Assembly (NCBI GenBank): GCA_020342155.1
Contig: CP070842.1
Span: forward strand, 1,236,594-1,291,275
DNA: 54,682 nucleotides
Reading direction: 5' to 3'
DNA from: Dehalococcoidales bacterium
GTDB lineage: Bacteria; Chloroflexota; Dehalococcoidia; Dehalococcoidales; Fen-1064
Shown here: in pieces, positions 47,976-54,682 of the stretch
Numbering within the stretch: the first letter of the stretch is position 1
How the letters are laid out: each line of letters begins with the position of its first letter
Notes under the pieces: model-generated
Seen by the model: only the letters and a program-made list of their open reading frames with translations
What the model was told of the DNA's origin: nothing
The model's database searches: none
Position numbers and translations under genes: made by a program

Positions 47976-48482
47976 TCAGGGGGAGTGTCGCATTTCGGTA
48001 ATGGTCAGGCGGAGGAGAGAATAGGCGATAATGACAACACCGACAGTAACCGCCGAATCAGCAATATTGAAGGCCGGCCAGACACCAAAATCAATGAAAT
48101 CAGTGACATAGTCCCATCTCAACCGGTCAATCAGATTGCCTACGATACCACCCAGTATCAGGCCGAAGGCTATGATATTGAGTCGACTGACCAGGGCTGG
48201 GATACGACGATAGACGAGAAAGCCCATTACAAGGAGAACGACAATGCCGACCATAGCAGCGATTTTCAGAGCGAAGGAGTGCCCCGGGAAAATACCAAAG
48301 GCAGCCCCGGTGTTCTGGACGTGAATCAACCTAAAGAATCCCAGCTGCCAGATAACCCCGCCCTCGTCATATGACCTTACCAATAAATTCTTGGTGAGTT
48401 GGTCGGCGGTTACTACCAGCAGAAAGGAGAGAGCGAGACCCCCCCACCACCACCTAGCCAGAGGGGAATCTACCTTTTGCAT
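47976..48482 (-). CDS. lspA: Lipoprotein signal peptidase (signal peptidase II)
   Basis: Membrane aspartyl protease that removes lipoprotein signal peptides. Four transmembrane segments are present. The two catalytic Asp motifs are GGIVGNLIDRL and FNIADSAVTVGV, and VQNTGAAFGIFPG is the conserved loop. Length (168) is normal. Its start overlaps the end of the upstream zinc-finger gene by 29 bases, so another start within the gene is possible. Presence of LspA fits a lineage that makes lipoproteins. Confidence 0.96.
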   Translation of the reverse strand: MQKVDSPLARWWWGGLALSFLLVVTADQLTKNLLVRSYDEGGVIWQLGFFRLIHVQNTGAAFGIFPGHSFALKIAAMVGIVVLLVMGFLVYRRIPALVSRLNIIAFGLILGGIVGNLIDRLRWDYVTDFIDFGVWPAFNIADSAVTVGVVIIAYSLLRLTITEMRHSP

Positions 48483-48834
48483 TCTTCGTCTGAAGCGTCT
48501 TGCAGTTCAAGCACAGTTTCGCATACGGTACTGCCTCTAACCGCTCCAGGGCTATCGGCTTACCACAGTCCTCGCACTTGCCATAGGTACCCTCCTCGAA
48601 TTTCGCCAGGGCAGCCCTAACGTCGGCCAACTGCTCCCGCATCTGTTTCTCCAAAGCCAGCCTCCGCTCCAACTCGAGGCTCTCAGTAGCCTCCTCCTCC
48701 CGCTTGCCAAAAGGACTCCCCTCACGCCTCTCCTCAGTAGGATATGCGATAGCTCGCAGTTGCTCCAGATCGTCAGTTAAACGCTTCTCTTCACTCTCAA
48801 GATGAGACCGAAGTGCATCATATTTCCCAGCCAC
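48454..48834 (-). CDS. TraR/DksA-type zinc-finger protein
   Basis: A 126-residue protein with a helical, charged N-terminal half (coiled coil about residues 7-85, with LESEEKRLTDDLEQLRAIA) and a C4 zinc finger CEDCGKPIALERLEAVPYAKLCLNC near the end. The layout is that of DksA/TraR proteins, which act in the RNA polymerase secondary channel; many Gram-positive-type members (YteA-like) have no proven role. GGAGGTAAA lies ahead of the ATG, and a minus-strand promoter TTGCTC-17-TATAAT further up. It is the first gene of the operon with lspA and the pseudouridine synthase. Confidence 0.88.
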   Translation of the reverse strand: MAGKYDALRSHLESEEKRLTDDLEQLRAIAYPTEERREGSPFGKREEEATESLELERRLALEKQMREQLADVRAALAKFEEGTYGKCEDCGKPIALERLEAVPYAKLCLNCKTLQTKNAKGRFPSG

Positions 48835-48909
48835 TTTACCTCCTCCCGCCTGTCTCGTGGGTCTGATGGAAGGCCGGTCGGATTGTATTGGAATTCAGGT
48901 TAGATAGAT

Positions 48910-48938
48910 ATTATACTCGAAGGAAAACCAGAGAGCAA
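48910..48938 (-). promoter_or_regulatory. Promoter of the traR/dksA-like-lspA operon
   Basis: On the minus strand TTGCTC and a perfect TATAAT are separated by 17 bases, about 75 bases upstream of the first gene. Confidence 0.65.
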
Positions 48939-48975
48939 TAATAAATGTCAATACCGGGGTAGAATTTAACTCCAG

Positions 48976-49019
48976 TGTATCCTACTTTATCTGGTTTAGC
49001 AACCTTTTTACAGGATACA
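48976..49019 (+). promoter_or_regulatory. Inverted repeat in the divergent intergenic region
   Basis: TGTATCCT (48976-48983) and AGGATACA (49012-49019) form a perfect 8-bp inverted repeat around 28 bases, just upstream of a promoter for the gene at 49119. It may be an operator or a cruciform; no regulator was identified. Confidence 0.35.
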
Positions 49020-49023
49020 GTAG

Positions 49024-49052
49024 TTGCAGCGTCTAACGATAGAGGGTAAAAT
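49024..49052 (+). promoter_or_regulatory. Promoter for the unrecognised gene at 49119
   Basis: TTGCAG (49024-49029) and TAAAAT (49047-49052) are separated by 17 bases. The -35 match is only partial. Confidence 0.4.
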
Positions 49053-49118
49053 CTGGGGAAGAAAGGCCTGTCCGGCCAGCACTTTGGCCGGGTGGACTGG
49101 ATGGGAGGATGCCCAGAG

Positions 49119-49805
49119 ATGGCTGAGGAATTAGGCAGGATAGAAAAACCCAGTGCAGAGCGCTTCCAGGGAGAGCGAAAGCTGTACCTCGTACCACTGC
49201 TATATACCGGAAAAGACGCTCCCCAAGAGTACCTAGAGAGGTTCGAGTTGTACTGGCAGCAGGTGGAAGAGCAGATATATAACCAGGAGTCAAAGATAGG
49301 GAAGGCCAGACGGGTCTATCACGAATTGATTGCCGTCGGAGGGGAGGAAGGACTCAAAATCTTGGAAGAACTGAATCCGCCCGGCTATAAGATAACGCGG
49401 CAACGGGCCGAGGCTGGTGCCGAGTTCGAGGCAACCGAAGAAGCAGAACTGGCCAACGAGTGCATGGACTGGGAGCGATTTCTGTTATTCGGGTTTCTGA
49501 GCCGGAGTGCGGCCGGGAAGGTCAGCGAGCTGTACCGAGAATCTGCCAGGAAGCGATACGAGCATATCGCCCAACGGATAGATGAGACGCTGGGAGCCAA
49601 CGAGGTGGCTATCCTCTTCATCAGGGAAGAGCACCAGGTGCAGTTTCCCCAGGACATCGAGGTGTTCATGGTAGCACCACCGGCACTAGACGCAATTCAC
49701 CGCTGGCTGCGGGAACGCCCACAGCATGAGGAACCGCAAGAGTCAGCAGAATCGGACCAACAAGAAGAACCGGACAAACAGGAGAAGCCACAAGAGGGAA
49801 ATTAA
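49119..49805 (+). CDS. Hypothetical protein, helical and charged
   Basis: Not recognised. From the ATG with GGGAGG ten bases upstream the product has about 228 residues. It opens MAEELGRIEKPSAERFQGERKL; a helical, charged middle with KIGKARRVYHELIAVGGEEGL follows, then ANECMDWERFLLFGFLSRSAAGKV, a region with ANEVAILFIREEHQVQFPQDIEVF that looks like a beta/alpha core, and a disordered Glu/Gln-rich tail (about 200-228). There are no transmembrane segments or metal motifs. It is convergent with the first PAC2 gene, 27 bases away. Its well-formed promoter, ribosome-binding site and coding character suggest a real gene, probably lineage-specific. Confidence 0.75.
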   Translation: MAEELGRIEKPSAERFQGERKLYLVPLLYTGKDAPQEYLERFELYWQQVEEQIYNQESKIGKARRVYHELIAVGGEEGLKILEELNPPGYKITRQRAEAGAEFEATEEAELANECMDWERFLLFGFLSRSAAGKVSELYRESARKRYEHIAQRIDETLGANEVAILFIREEHQVQFPQDIEVFMVAPPALDAIHRWLRERPQHEEPQESAESDQQEEPDKQEKPQEGN

Positions 49806-49832
49806 GAATACTCGTGCTCAGCTTGAGTTATT

Positions 49833-50663
49833 CTAGTTCCCGGCGTCTCTGAGAAAGTCACCGACCTCTTTGGCCAGTTTCTCACCTTCACCTTCGGCAA
49901 GTCTCAAGCCGCGCTCCAACTTACCGATGATACTATCAATTTCCGGCTGTGCTGCCCGTATCTGGTCAATCCTTTCATTCTGCAGCCCTGCCTCTTCATC
50001 AAGGTCAGTGAGGTCAAGTCCGAGGTTGAGCCGGTCACTAAGGAAATCGAGTGCCGTCCGATACGCCTCAGGGTCGTCAGCCGAAACCAAGTAGAAGGGG
50101 ACTGGAACCCAGAGATTGGCCGAAGGGATTCCTCTCTTCTTAGCAGTCCACAGGAAGAAGGAGTTCAGAGTAGGTCTTCCGCCAGGGGGGGTCTCAAAGT
50201 CCGTCTCCCTGCTCAGTTCATATCCGCTCAACTCCGTCTTCAATTCCGGGGAACCTATCGTGCCGAAAAACTGACGCGGAGCCGTGTGAGCCCCCATGGC
50301 AATCATACTGCCAACAGTATAGATCTCCCTGACATGGCAGTAGTCCTGGGCAACATCCAGTATCAGGTTGAGGAACTGATACCATTCATAGCTGGGCGGC
50401 GTACTCCGAAAGACCACCAGGTCCCTATCAGGGCAAGCGTAGAACCTGCTCTCGGGAAAGAAGACGATGTCATTGACAATGGTAACCCCGTTCAGAGGGA
50501 AGAAGTCAGCCGGTTCAATCTCACAGAAGGCCTCCCCTCCGAGCTTCCCGACCAGATAATCAGTTACCCTCCGTCCCAATCTGCCGGCATCCATCGACCA
50601 GCCAACAACCAAGGCCGGAGTACGCAACTCTGGCTTTGCCGAGAAGTGGACCTTCTCATTCAT
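49833..50663 (-). CDS. PAC2 family protein
   Basis: A 276-residue protein of the PAC2 (proteasome assembly chaperone 2-like) family. The N-terminal ALVVGWSMDAGRLGRRVTDYLV, EPADFFPLNG, then the strand-loop VREIYTVGSMIAMGAHTAPRQFFGTIG and, later, LFLWTAKKRGIPSANLWVPVPFYL in part follow the family order, with a helical C-terminal part (about 225-276). In actinobacteria and archaea PAC2 proteins are linked to proteasome context, but no proteasome genes lie here. The ATG overlaps the upstream PAC2 gene by four bases. Role unknown. Confidence 0.85.
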   Translation of the reverse strand: MNEKVHFSAKPELRTPALVVGWSMDAGRLGRRVTDYLVGKLGGEAFCEIEPADFFPLNGVTIVNDIVFFPESRFYACPDRDLVVFRSTPPSYEWYQFLNLILDVAQDYCHVREIYTVGSMIAMGAHTAPRQFFGTIGSPELKTELSGYELSRETDFETPPGGRPTLNSFFLWTAKKRGIPSANLWVPVPFYLVSADDPEAYRTALDFLSDRLNLGLDLTDLDEEAGLQNERIDQIRAAQPEIDSIIGKLERGLRLAEGEGEKLAKEVGDFLRDAGN

Positions 50664-51562
50664 TGTCCCTTGTCTCCCTCTTCCTGTCGGAAGAAATCAT
50701 CAATGTTCTCTTTCAACCACTTCTCGTCTTCCTCGGTAATCATCCCCGGCTGTGCCTCCTGTCTCCGCTGGTCAATCCTGTCCCTGACCTCATTGGGAAA
50801 CTGCCGGAAGACATTGGTAATAACATCTTCCATCTGAGCCGTCATGTCATCAAGAGCAGCCATGTCGATGCTAACGCCCAATATGGCGGCAAGCATCTCG
50901 AGAACGGACTGCGAAGCCTTAGGATAGGGAAAGGGAACTCGCGAGAGGTAGTCCGGTATTTCACCCATCAGGCAGACACCTTCTAAGCCCCGCTTCTTGG
51001 CGACACCAATCAGCAGACCGTTGAGACCGGTGATATTCCCTACATCACCCCGCCCCTCGACCTCACTCATCAGGAGCGTATTGGCGTAGCCCTTCATCTC
51101 AGCGAGTAATCCACTGTCGGTAGCCACCGCCCAAACCCGCGGTTTCCAGCTATGATGGGTGAGGGCAACAGCGGCCCCCGAGGTATAGATTCGACTGCAG
51201 CCGAACTTCTCCGCCACATCCAGAACCTGGTTGGCCATTTCATAGGCCTTACCACCCTCAGCGTACATCCTGCCCCGACCGGACGGTTGCTCCTCCCCAA
51301 CGAAGAGTAGCAAGTCTCTATTGGCAAGCCTCTTGTAGTAAAACTTGCTGGTGGGAAACTCAAGGCTGTGCAGGACACTGGCCCTGATAACGACCTTGCT
51401 GGGATAGAAATAGTCCCAGGGCTCGATTTCCCCGAGCTCTTCGGCCTCAATCTGCTGCCTGAGGTTATCAACGGTGATTACGCCGATATTGCCGATACCG
51501 GGCCAACCGACAATCATATGCGGCTGATTCAGTTCCGGTTCGCTATGGAGAATTATGCCCAC
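50660..51562 (-). CDS. PAC2 family protein
   Basis: A second PAC2 protein, about 300 residues, translated just ahead of the first. It has MIVGWPGIGNIGVITVDNLR at the start, GEIEPWDYFYPSKV, LLLFVGEEQPSG, CSRIYTSGAAVALTHHSWKPRVWAVA and NGLLIGVAKKRGLEGVCLMGEIPDYLS, matching PAC2 family order; the C-terminus is helical. I place the start at GTG encoding VGIILHSEPEL; an upstream in-frame stretch of 20 codons is possible but has no family likeness. The two PAC2 proteins may form a heterodimer, as PAC1/PAC2 do in eukaryotes, an inference from tandem arrangement. Confidence 0.83.
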   Translation of the reverse strand: MGIILHSEPELNQPHMIVGWPGIGNIGVITVDNLRQQIEAEELGEIEPWDYFYPSKVVIRASVLHSLEFPTSKFYYKRLANRDLLLFVGEEQPSGRGRMYAEGGKAYEMANQVLDVAEKFGCSRIYTSGAAVALTHHSWKPRVWAVATDSGLLAEMKGYANTLLMSEVEGRGDVGNITGLNGLLIGVAKKRGLEGVCLMGEIPDYLSRVPFPYPKASQSVLEMLAAILGVSIDMAALDDMTAQMEDVITNVFRQFPNEVRDRIDQRRQEAQPGMITEEDEKWLKENIDDFFRQEEGDKGQ

Positions 51563-51690
51563 GGCCCACCCCGTTACGTTGTCTTCCAAACATATTCTAA
51601 TCTTAAACAAGTGGCAGGGCAAGTCTTTATACTCGTTAATATGATTGGTGACACTTTAGCATCCTCTTACCTGCCTTACCCGTACTGTTT

Positions 51691-51974
51691 AGTAGTGGTG
51701 GCCCCATCCCCGATCTATCTTTTCCCACCCGCCACCCTTAAGGAAAAAGAGGGGCTGGCGCCCCTCTTAAACTCCCCCTTTGGCATTTTAGGATAAGAAC
51801 CGGGGTTAAGGTAGTATCTTACATGATAAACAGGAAATATGTTGGTTCGATGTCCAGCCTTCTATCTAAGGTGCGAACGACTCTTGCTGAAAATCTGCCT
51901 TCCCACCGTTTTGGGGAGTCCAGAGGGGTGTAACCCCTTTGGAACGGGGGTTCAAGGGGGTGTCCCCCTTGGAA
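51691..51974 (+). repeat. Intergenic multi-hairpin repeat, copy C
   Basis: The gap between the PAC2 and recN genes shares with copy B, in order, 'ggccccatcccc' (51700-51711), a 9-bp stem AAGAGGGGC/GCCCCTCTT (51747-51768), 'aactcccc', 'aaggtgcgaa', and 'caccgttttgggga'. AGGGG/CCCCT (51924-51938) follows, then CAAGGGGG-TGT-CCCCCTTG (51953-51971). It lacks the T-run of copy B. The copy is about 60 bases longer than B between its hairpins. No gene was recognised in it. Confidence 0.8.
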
Positions 51975-52079
51975 AATGCACATAACTTATTGATTCGAGA
52001 GAAAGGAGTACCCCCCTTGATTCTATCTTTCGGGGATTAAGAACCAACCAAACAGCATGCAACCGAAATTAGCTGAACG

Positions 52080-52088
52080 TGGTAAAAT
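52080..52088 (+). promoter_or_regulatory. Extended -10 promoter for recN
   Basis: TGG precedes TAAAAT (52083-52088), an extended -10 box with no good -35, about 25 bases before the recN start. AAGGGGGG serves as ribosome-binding site. Confidence 0.45.
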
Positions 52089-52112
52089 AGAGGCAATTTT
52101 AAGGGGGGTACC

Positions 52113-53861
52113 TTGCTAGTCGAGCTAAGGGTCAGGGACATCGGCATTATCGAGGATATCAACTGGAGCCTGGGCCCGGGGTTCAACGTCATTACCGGCG
52201 AGACCGGGGCGGGGAAGTCGCTGGTGATTGACGCCGTTGAGGCCCTGCTGGGGAGCAAGCCGGACGATGAGATGATTCGGCACGGTGCCGACGAGGCCCG
52301 TATCGAGGGCGTCTTTACCATATCCCACGATGATAAATTTACCGTGCTGAGAGAGATACTGGCAGAAAAAGGGCTGGCCGCCGGTGAAGATACCCTGGTA
52401 GTCCACTGCGAGCTAAGAAGGCAGGGCCGCAGCACCATCCGGCTCAACGGTCAGGCGGTACCGCGGGGCCTGCTCCAGCAAATCGGACGCCTGCTCATCG
52501 ATGTCCACGGCCAGAGCCAGCACCTCTCCCTGCTCGACCGGAAAAATCACCTCGACTTTTTGGATGCCTATGCCCACACTATCGAACAGAGACAGGCGTT
52601 TTCCGCCATGGCGGCAGAACTCAACCAGGCAGAGCAAGAACTGAAATCGCTCACCAGAGACGAGCAGGAACTGGTCCGCCGCGAGGAATACCTGCGCTAT
52701 CAGGTCGATGAAATCGGCCGGGCGGAACTGCGGGAAAGCGAGGACGAGGAGCTCGAACAGGAACAAAAAGTGCTTGCCTCCGCCGAGCACCTCAAGGCGT
52801 CCTCCTACGAGGTCTACCGGCAGCTCTACGACGATGATAGCTCCGGCAATCCGGCCTCGGCGCTGGACCGGCTGCACGAGGCGGTGTCGCAGATGAGGCG
52901 GCTGGCGGAGCTCGACCCCGCCCTGAAACCGCACCTTGATTCGCTGGAAGAGAACCTCTATAGCCTCGAAGAGACGACCAAGGACATCCGCGCCTACAGC
53001 GACCGCCTCGAGCACGACCCCGCACGGCTGGAAGAGGTGGCGTCAAGGCTGGAGCTAATCAGGGACCTCAAGCGAAAATACGGGCAGAGCATCGCTGAAA
53101 TCCTGAACTATGAGAAGGAAGCCGCCGTCGAGCTGGAGGGCATCTCCCACTCCTCGGAGCGGCGATTGGAGCTGGAAGAGACCTGTTCCCGCCTCAAACA
53201 GGAGATGGGGCAACTCGCCGTCCGACTCTCGGAGGCGCGTTCAAAGGCAACCACGCAACTCAAAAAGGGAGTGGAACAGGAGCTCCAGGAACTGAACATG
53301 CCGCAGGTGGAGTTTGAAGTGGCCATATCTCAGACCCCCCACCCCGACGGTATCCCCTACCCGGACGGCCAGACCTATGCCTTCAGCAGCGATGGCGCCG
53401 ACAATGTCGAGTTCCTCGCCTCAACCAATCCCGGTGAGCCTATCAAGCACCTGGCCAGGATAGCCTCAACAGGCGAGACCTCGCGCTTCATGCTGGCCCT
53501 GAAAGGAGTGCTCTCCGAGGCCGACAACATCCCCGTGCTGGTCTTCGACGAGATTGATATCGGGGTGGGCGGCAGGAGCGCCGAGGTAATCGGGAAGAAG
53601 CTCTGGACGCTGGCCCGCCACCACCAGACGATATGCGTTACCCACCTCCCCCAGATTACGGCCTTCGCCGACGCCCACTACCGGGTAAATAAGGAGGTCT
53701 CCGGCGACCGCACCGTCAGTAGACTCGAGGTGCTGGAGGGTGACGCCCGCACCGAGGAAATGGCGGCCATGCTGGCCGGATCACAGATTACAGAGACCTC
53801 TCTGAAGAATGCCCGCGAGCTGATGGAGAGGGCGGAGGGGTGGAAGGGAACCAGTAGCTAG
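52113..53861 (+). CDS. recN: DNA repair protein RecN
   Basis: SMC-like ATPase acting in double-strand-break repair. Walker A is ITGETGAGKSLVIDAVEALLG (residues about 26-46, quoted in part), the signature region is ARIASTGETSRFMLALKGVL, and Walker B is VLVFDEIDIGVGGRSAEVIGK. The centre (about 150-370) is a long coiled coil with many Glu, Arg and Leu, and FDVHGQSQHLSLLD-type text (DVHGQSQHLSLLDRKNHL) is typical. It starts at TTG, four bases after AAGGGGGG. At 582 residues it is slightly longer than E. coli RecN. It converges on the ABC permease gene. Confidence 0.97.
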   Translation: MLVELRVRDIGIIEDINWSLGPGFNVITGETGAGKSLVIDAVEALLGSKPDDEMIRHGADEARIEGVFTISHDDKFTVLREILAEKGLAAGEDTLVVHCELRRQGRSTIRLNGQAVPRGLLQQIGRLLIDVHGQSQHLSLLDRKNHLDFLDAYAHTIEQRQAFSAMAAELNQAEQELKSLTRDEQELVRREEYLRYQVDEIGRAELRESEDEELEQEQKVLASAEHLKASSYEVYRQLYDDDSSGNPASALDRLHEAVSQMRRLAELDPALKPHLDSLEENLYSLEETTKDIRAYSDRLEHDPARLEEVASRLELIRDLKRKYGQSIAEILNYEKEAAVELEGISHSSERRLELEETCSRLKQEMGQLAVRLSEARSKATTQLKKGVEQELQELNMPQVEFEVAISQTPHPDGIPYPDGQTYAFSSDGADNVEFLASTNPGEPIKHLARIASTGETSRFMLALKGVLSEADNIPVLVFDEIDIGVGGRSAEVIGKKLWTLARHHQTICVTHLPQITAFADAHYRVNKEVSGDRTVSRLEVLEGDARTEEMAAMLAGSQITETSLKNARELMERAEGWKGTSS

Positions 53862-53885
53862 AACTGCTTTTACTCCCCCTTTGCC

Positions 53886-54682
53886 TCAGCCAGCCGCGGT
53901 ACGGAAGCGCCAGACGGCGATGCTGCCGAAGATTATAGTGAAGACCACCAGGGCGAGCAGCTCCGGGCCGACATCGGCAAAATCGGCCCCGAAAAGCATC
54001 AGTTTGTTGAAGCCGTTATTTGCCCAGCCGTGGGGCGTGATTTTGGCCAGGGACTGCAGCCACTGGGGCGCGATGAAGAGCGGCCACCAGCAGCCACCGA
54101 GCGGCGCCATTATCAGGGCGGACAGTGTTGCCAGTGAACCGGCACTCCGGTCGGTCTTTACCAGGGTAGCCAGCATCACGCCGAAGGCAGCCGAGACGAT
54201 TACCATCAGGAAAGAGAGGATGATAACAGCCGCCGGGGCCAGCCCGAGGTCGATATTGAATACCAGGATACCTATCGCCCAGAAGATAATTATCTGCACC
54301 AGCCCCTTGGCCGCCGTGCCCGTGAAAATGCCACCGATGATGGTAGACCGCCGCACCGAACTGGCCAGCATCCGCTCCAGGGTATGGTTCTGGCGTTCGC
54401 GGACAATTGCCTCCGAGGACAGGGCAGCCGCAAAGAAGACGAACATCACCAAATAGCCGGGGATAACGAAGTTTGACGGCTGTTCCGCCTCAACTTCACC
54501 GACCTTCTCGCTGGCATACTCTATCAATGACTCATCAGTAATTAATTGACCGACTAGCGATTGCGGTATATCCTGAGCCTGCTCCCCGAGCAACTCATCA
54601 ATAGTTTTACCGACTACGATGTTGGCGCTAATCCGGGAGCTGATCCCATCAGCCAGACCATGCAGTGCGGTCCGATAATTAA
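53886..54682 (-). CDS. ABC-2 type transporter permease (5' partial)
   Basis: Membrane subunit of an ABC-2 exporter of the NatB/YhgE-like kind. The frame stays open to the right edge of the window, reading SSRISANIVVGKTIDELLG, so the start lies outside. Six hydrophobic segments are visible, with VRERQNHTLERMLASSVRRSTIIGG between the first and second, a typical ABC-2 coupling loop, and PLGGCWWPLFIAPQWLQSLAKITPHGWANNGF near the end (in two parts). The ATPase subunit is not in the window. Substrates of such exporters include sodium, drugs and lipid-linked molecules. Confidence 0.9.
   Translation of the reverse strand, partial: NYRTALHGLADGISSRISANIVVGKTIDELLGEQAQDIPQSLVGQLITDESLIEYASEKVGEVEAEQPSNFVIPGYLVMFVFFAAALSSEAIVRERQNHTLERMLASSVRRSTIIGGIFTGTAAKGLVQIIIFWAIGILVFNIDLGLAPAAVIILSFLMVIVSAAFGVMLATLVKTDRSAGSLATLSALIMAPLGGCWWPLFIAPQWLQSLAKITPHGWANNGFNKLMLFGADFADVGPELLALVVFTIIFGSIAVWRFRTAAG

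Overview
The window is 54.7 kb of chromosome from a bacterium that most resembles the Chloroflexota, class Dehalococcoidia. This is inferred from gene content and protein character: a DUF5667/ECF-sigma pair, an archaeal-type Elp3 like the structurally studied Dehalococcoides mccartyi enzyme, PAC2-domain proteins, a DUF4342 protein, and a lone signal-peptide/C-terminal-helix surface protein. No database search was run. I found no rRNA, tRNA, CRISPR array, prophage or transposase. Both ends cut genes: a phosphohexomutase at the left and an ABC-2 permease at the right.

Layout. 1-9.8 kb: phosphohexomutase, then rpoB-rpoC with a clear promoter and terminator; RpoB carries an acidic tail of tandem 40-residue repeats. 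9.8-14.5 kb: ruvB, two GNAT acetyltransferases, and a divergent ECF sigma factor with its DUF5667 partner. 14-18 kb: a minus-strand group (membrane protein, tautomerase, zinc ribbon, Trm9-like methyltransferase, second methyltransferase) facing a plus-strand Elp3. Elp3 and a Trm9-like enzyme together suggest a bacterial version of the eukaryotic cm5U-to-mcm5U wobble-uridine pathway. 18-21 kb: a surface protein behind two promoters and a long structured leader. 21-23 kb: a metallo-beta-lactamase-fold protein and an MFS transporter. 23-29 kb: the heat-shock operon hrcA-grpE-dnaK-(Fe-S protein)-dnaJ, under a compensated CIRCE operator. 29-32 kb: plsY, der and argF on the minus strand. 32.6-36.8 kb: DUF4342 protein, GIY-YIG protein, histidine phosphatase, ArsA-like ATPase and SLC13 permease. 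36.9-42 kb: polA, a small membrane ORF, mutM, an MFS exporter and a 37-residue basic protein. 42-46 kb: DUF502 protein, PflX-type radical SAM protein, gltX with an in-frame amber codon, and an RDD protein. 46-49 kb: a type IV pilin-like protein and the dksA/traR-like-lspA-RluD operon. 49-54.7 kb: an unrecognised protein, two overlapping PAC2 genes, recN and the ABC permease.

Three non-coding themes recur. A GC-rich, multi-hairpin intergenic repeat occurs in the same orientation near 15.8, 32.4 and 51.8 kb. Two genes (polA and the metallo-beta-lactamase-fold gene) have a strong promoter whose -10 box ends only 6-7 bases before the start codon, implying leaderless mRNAs. Extended -10 (TGn) boxes are common.

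The points most worth follow-up are the Elp3/Trm9-like neighbourhood, the surface-protein leader with its mini-ORF, the RpoB repeat tail, the amber codon in gltX, and the hairpin repeat family.
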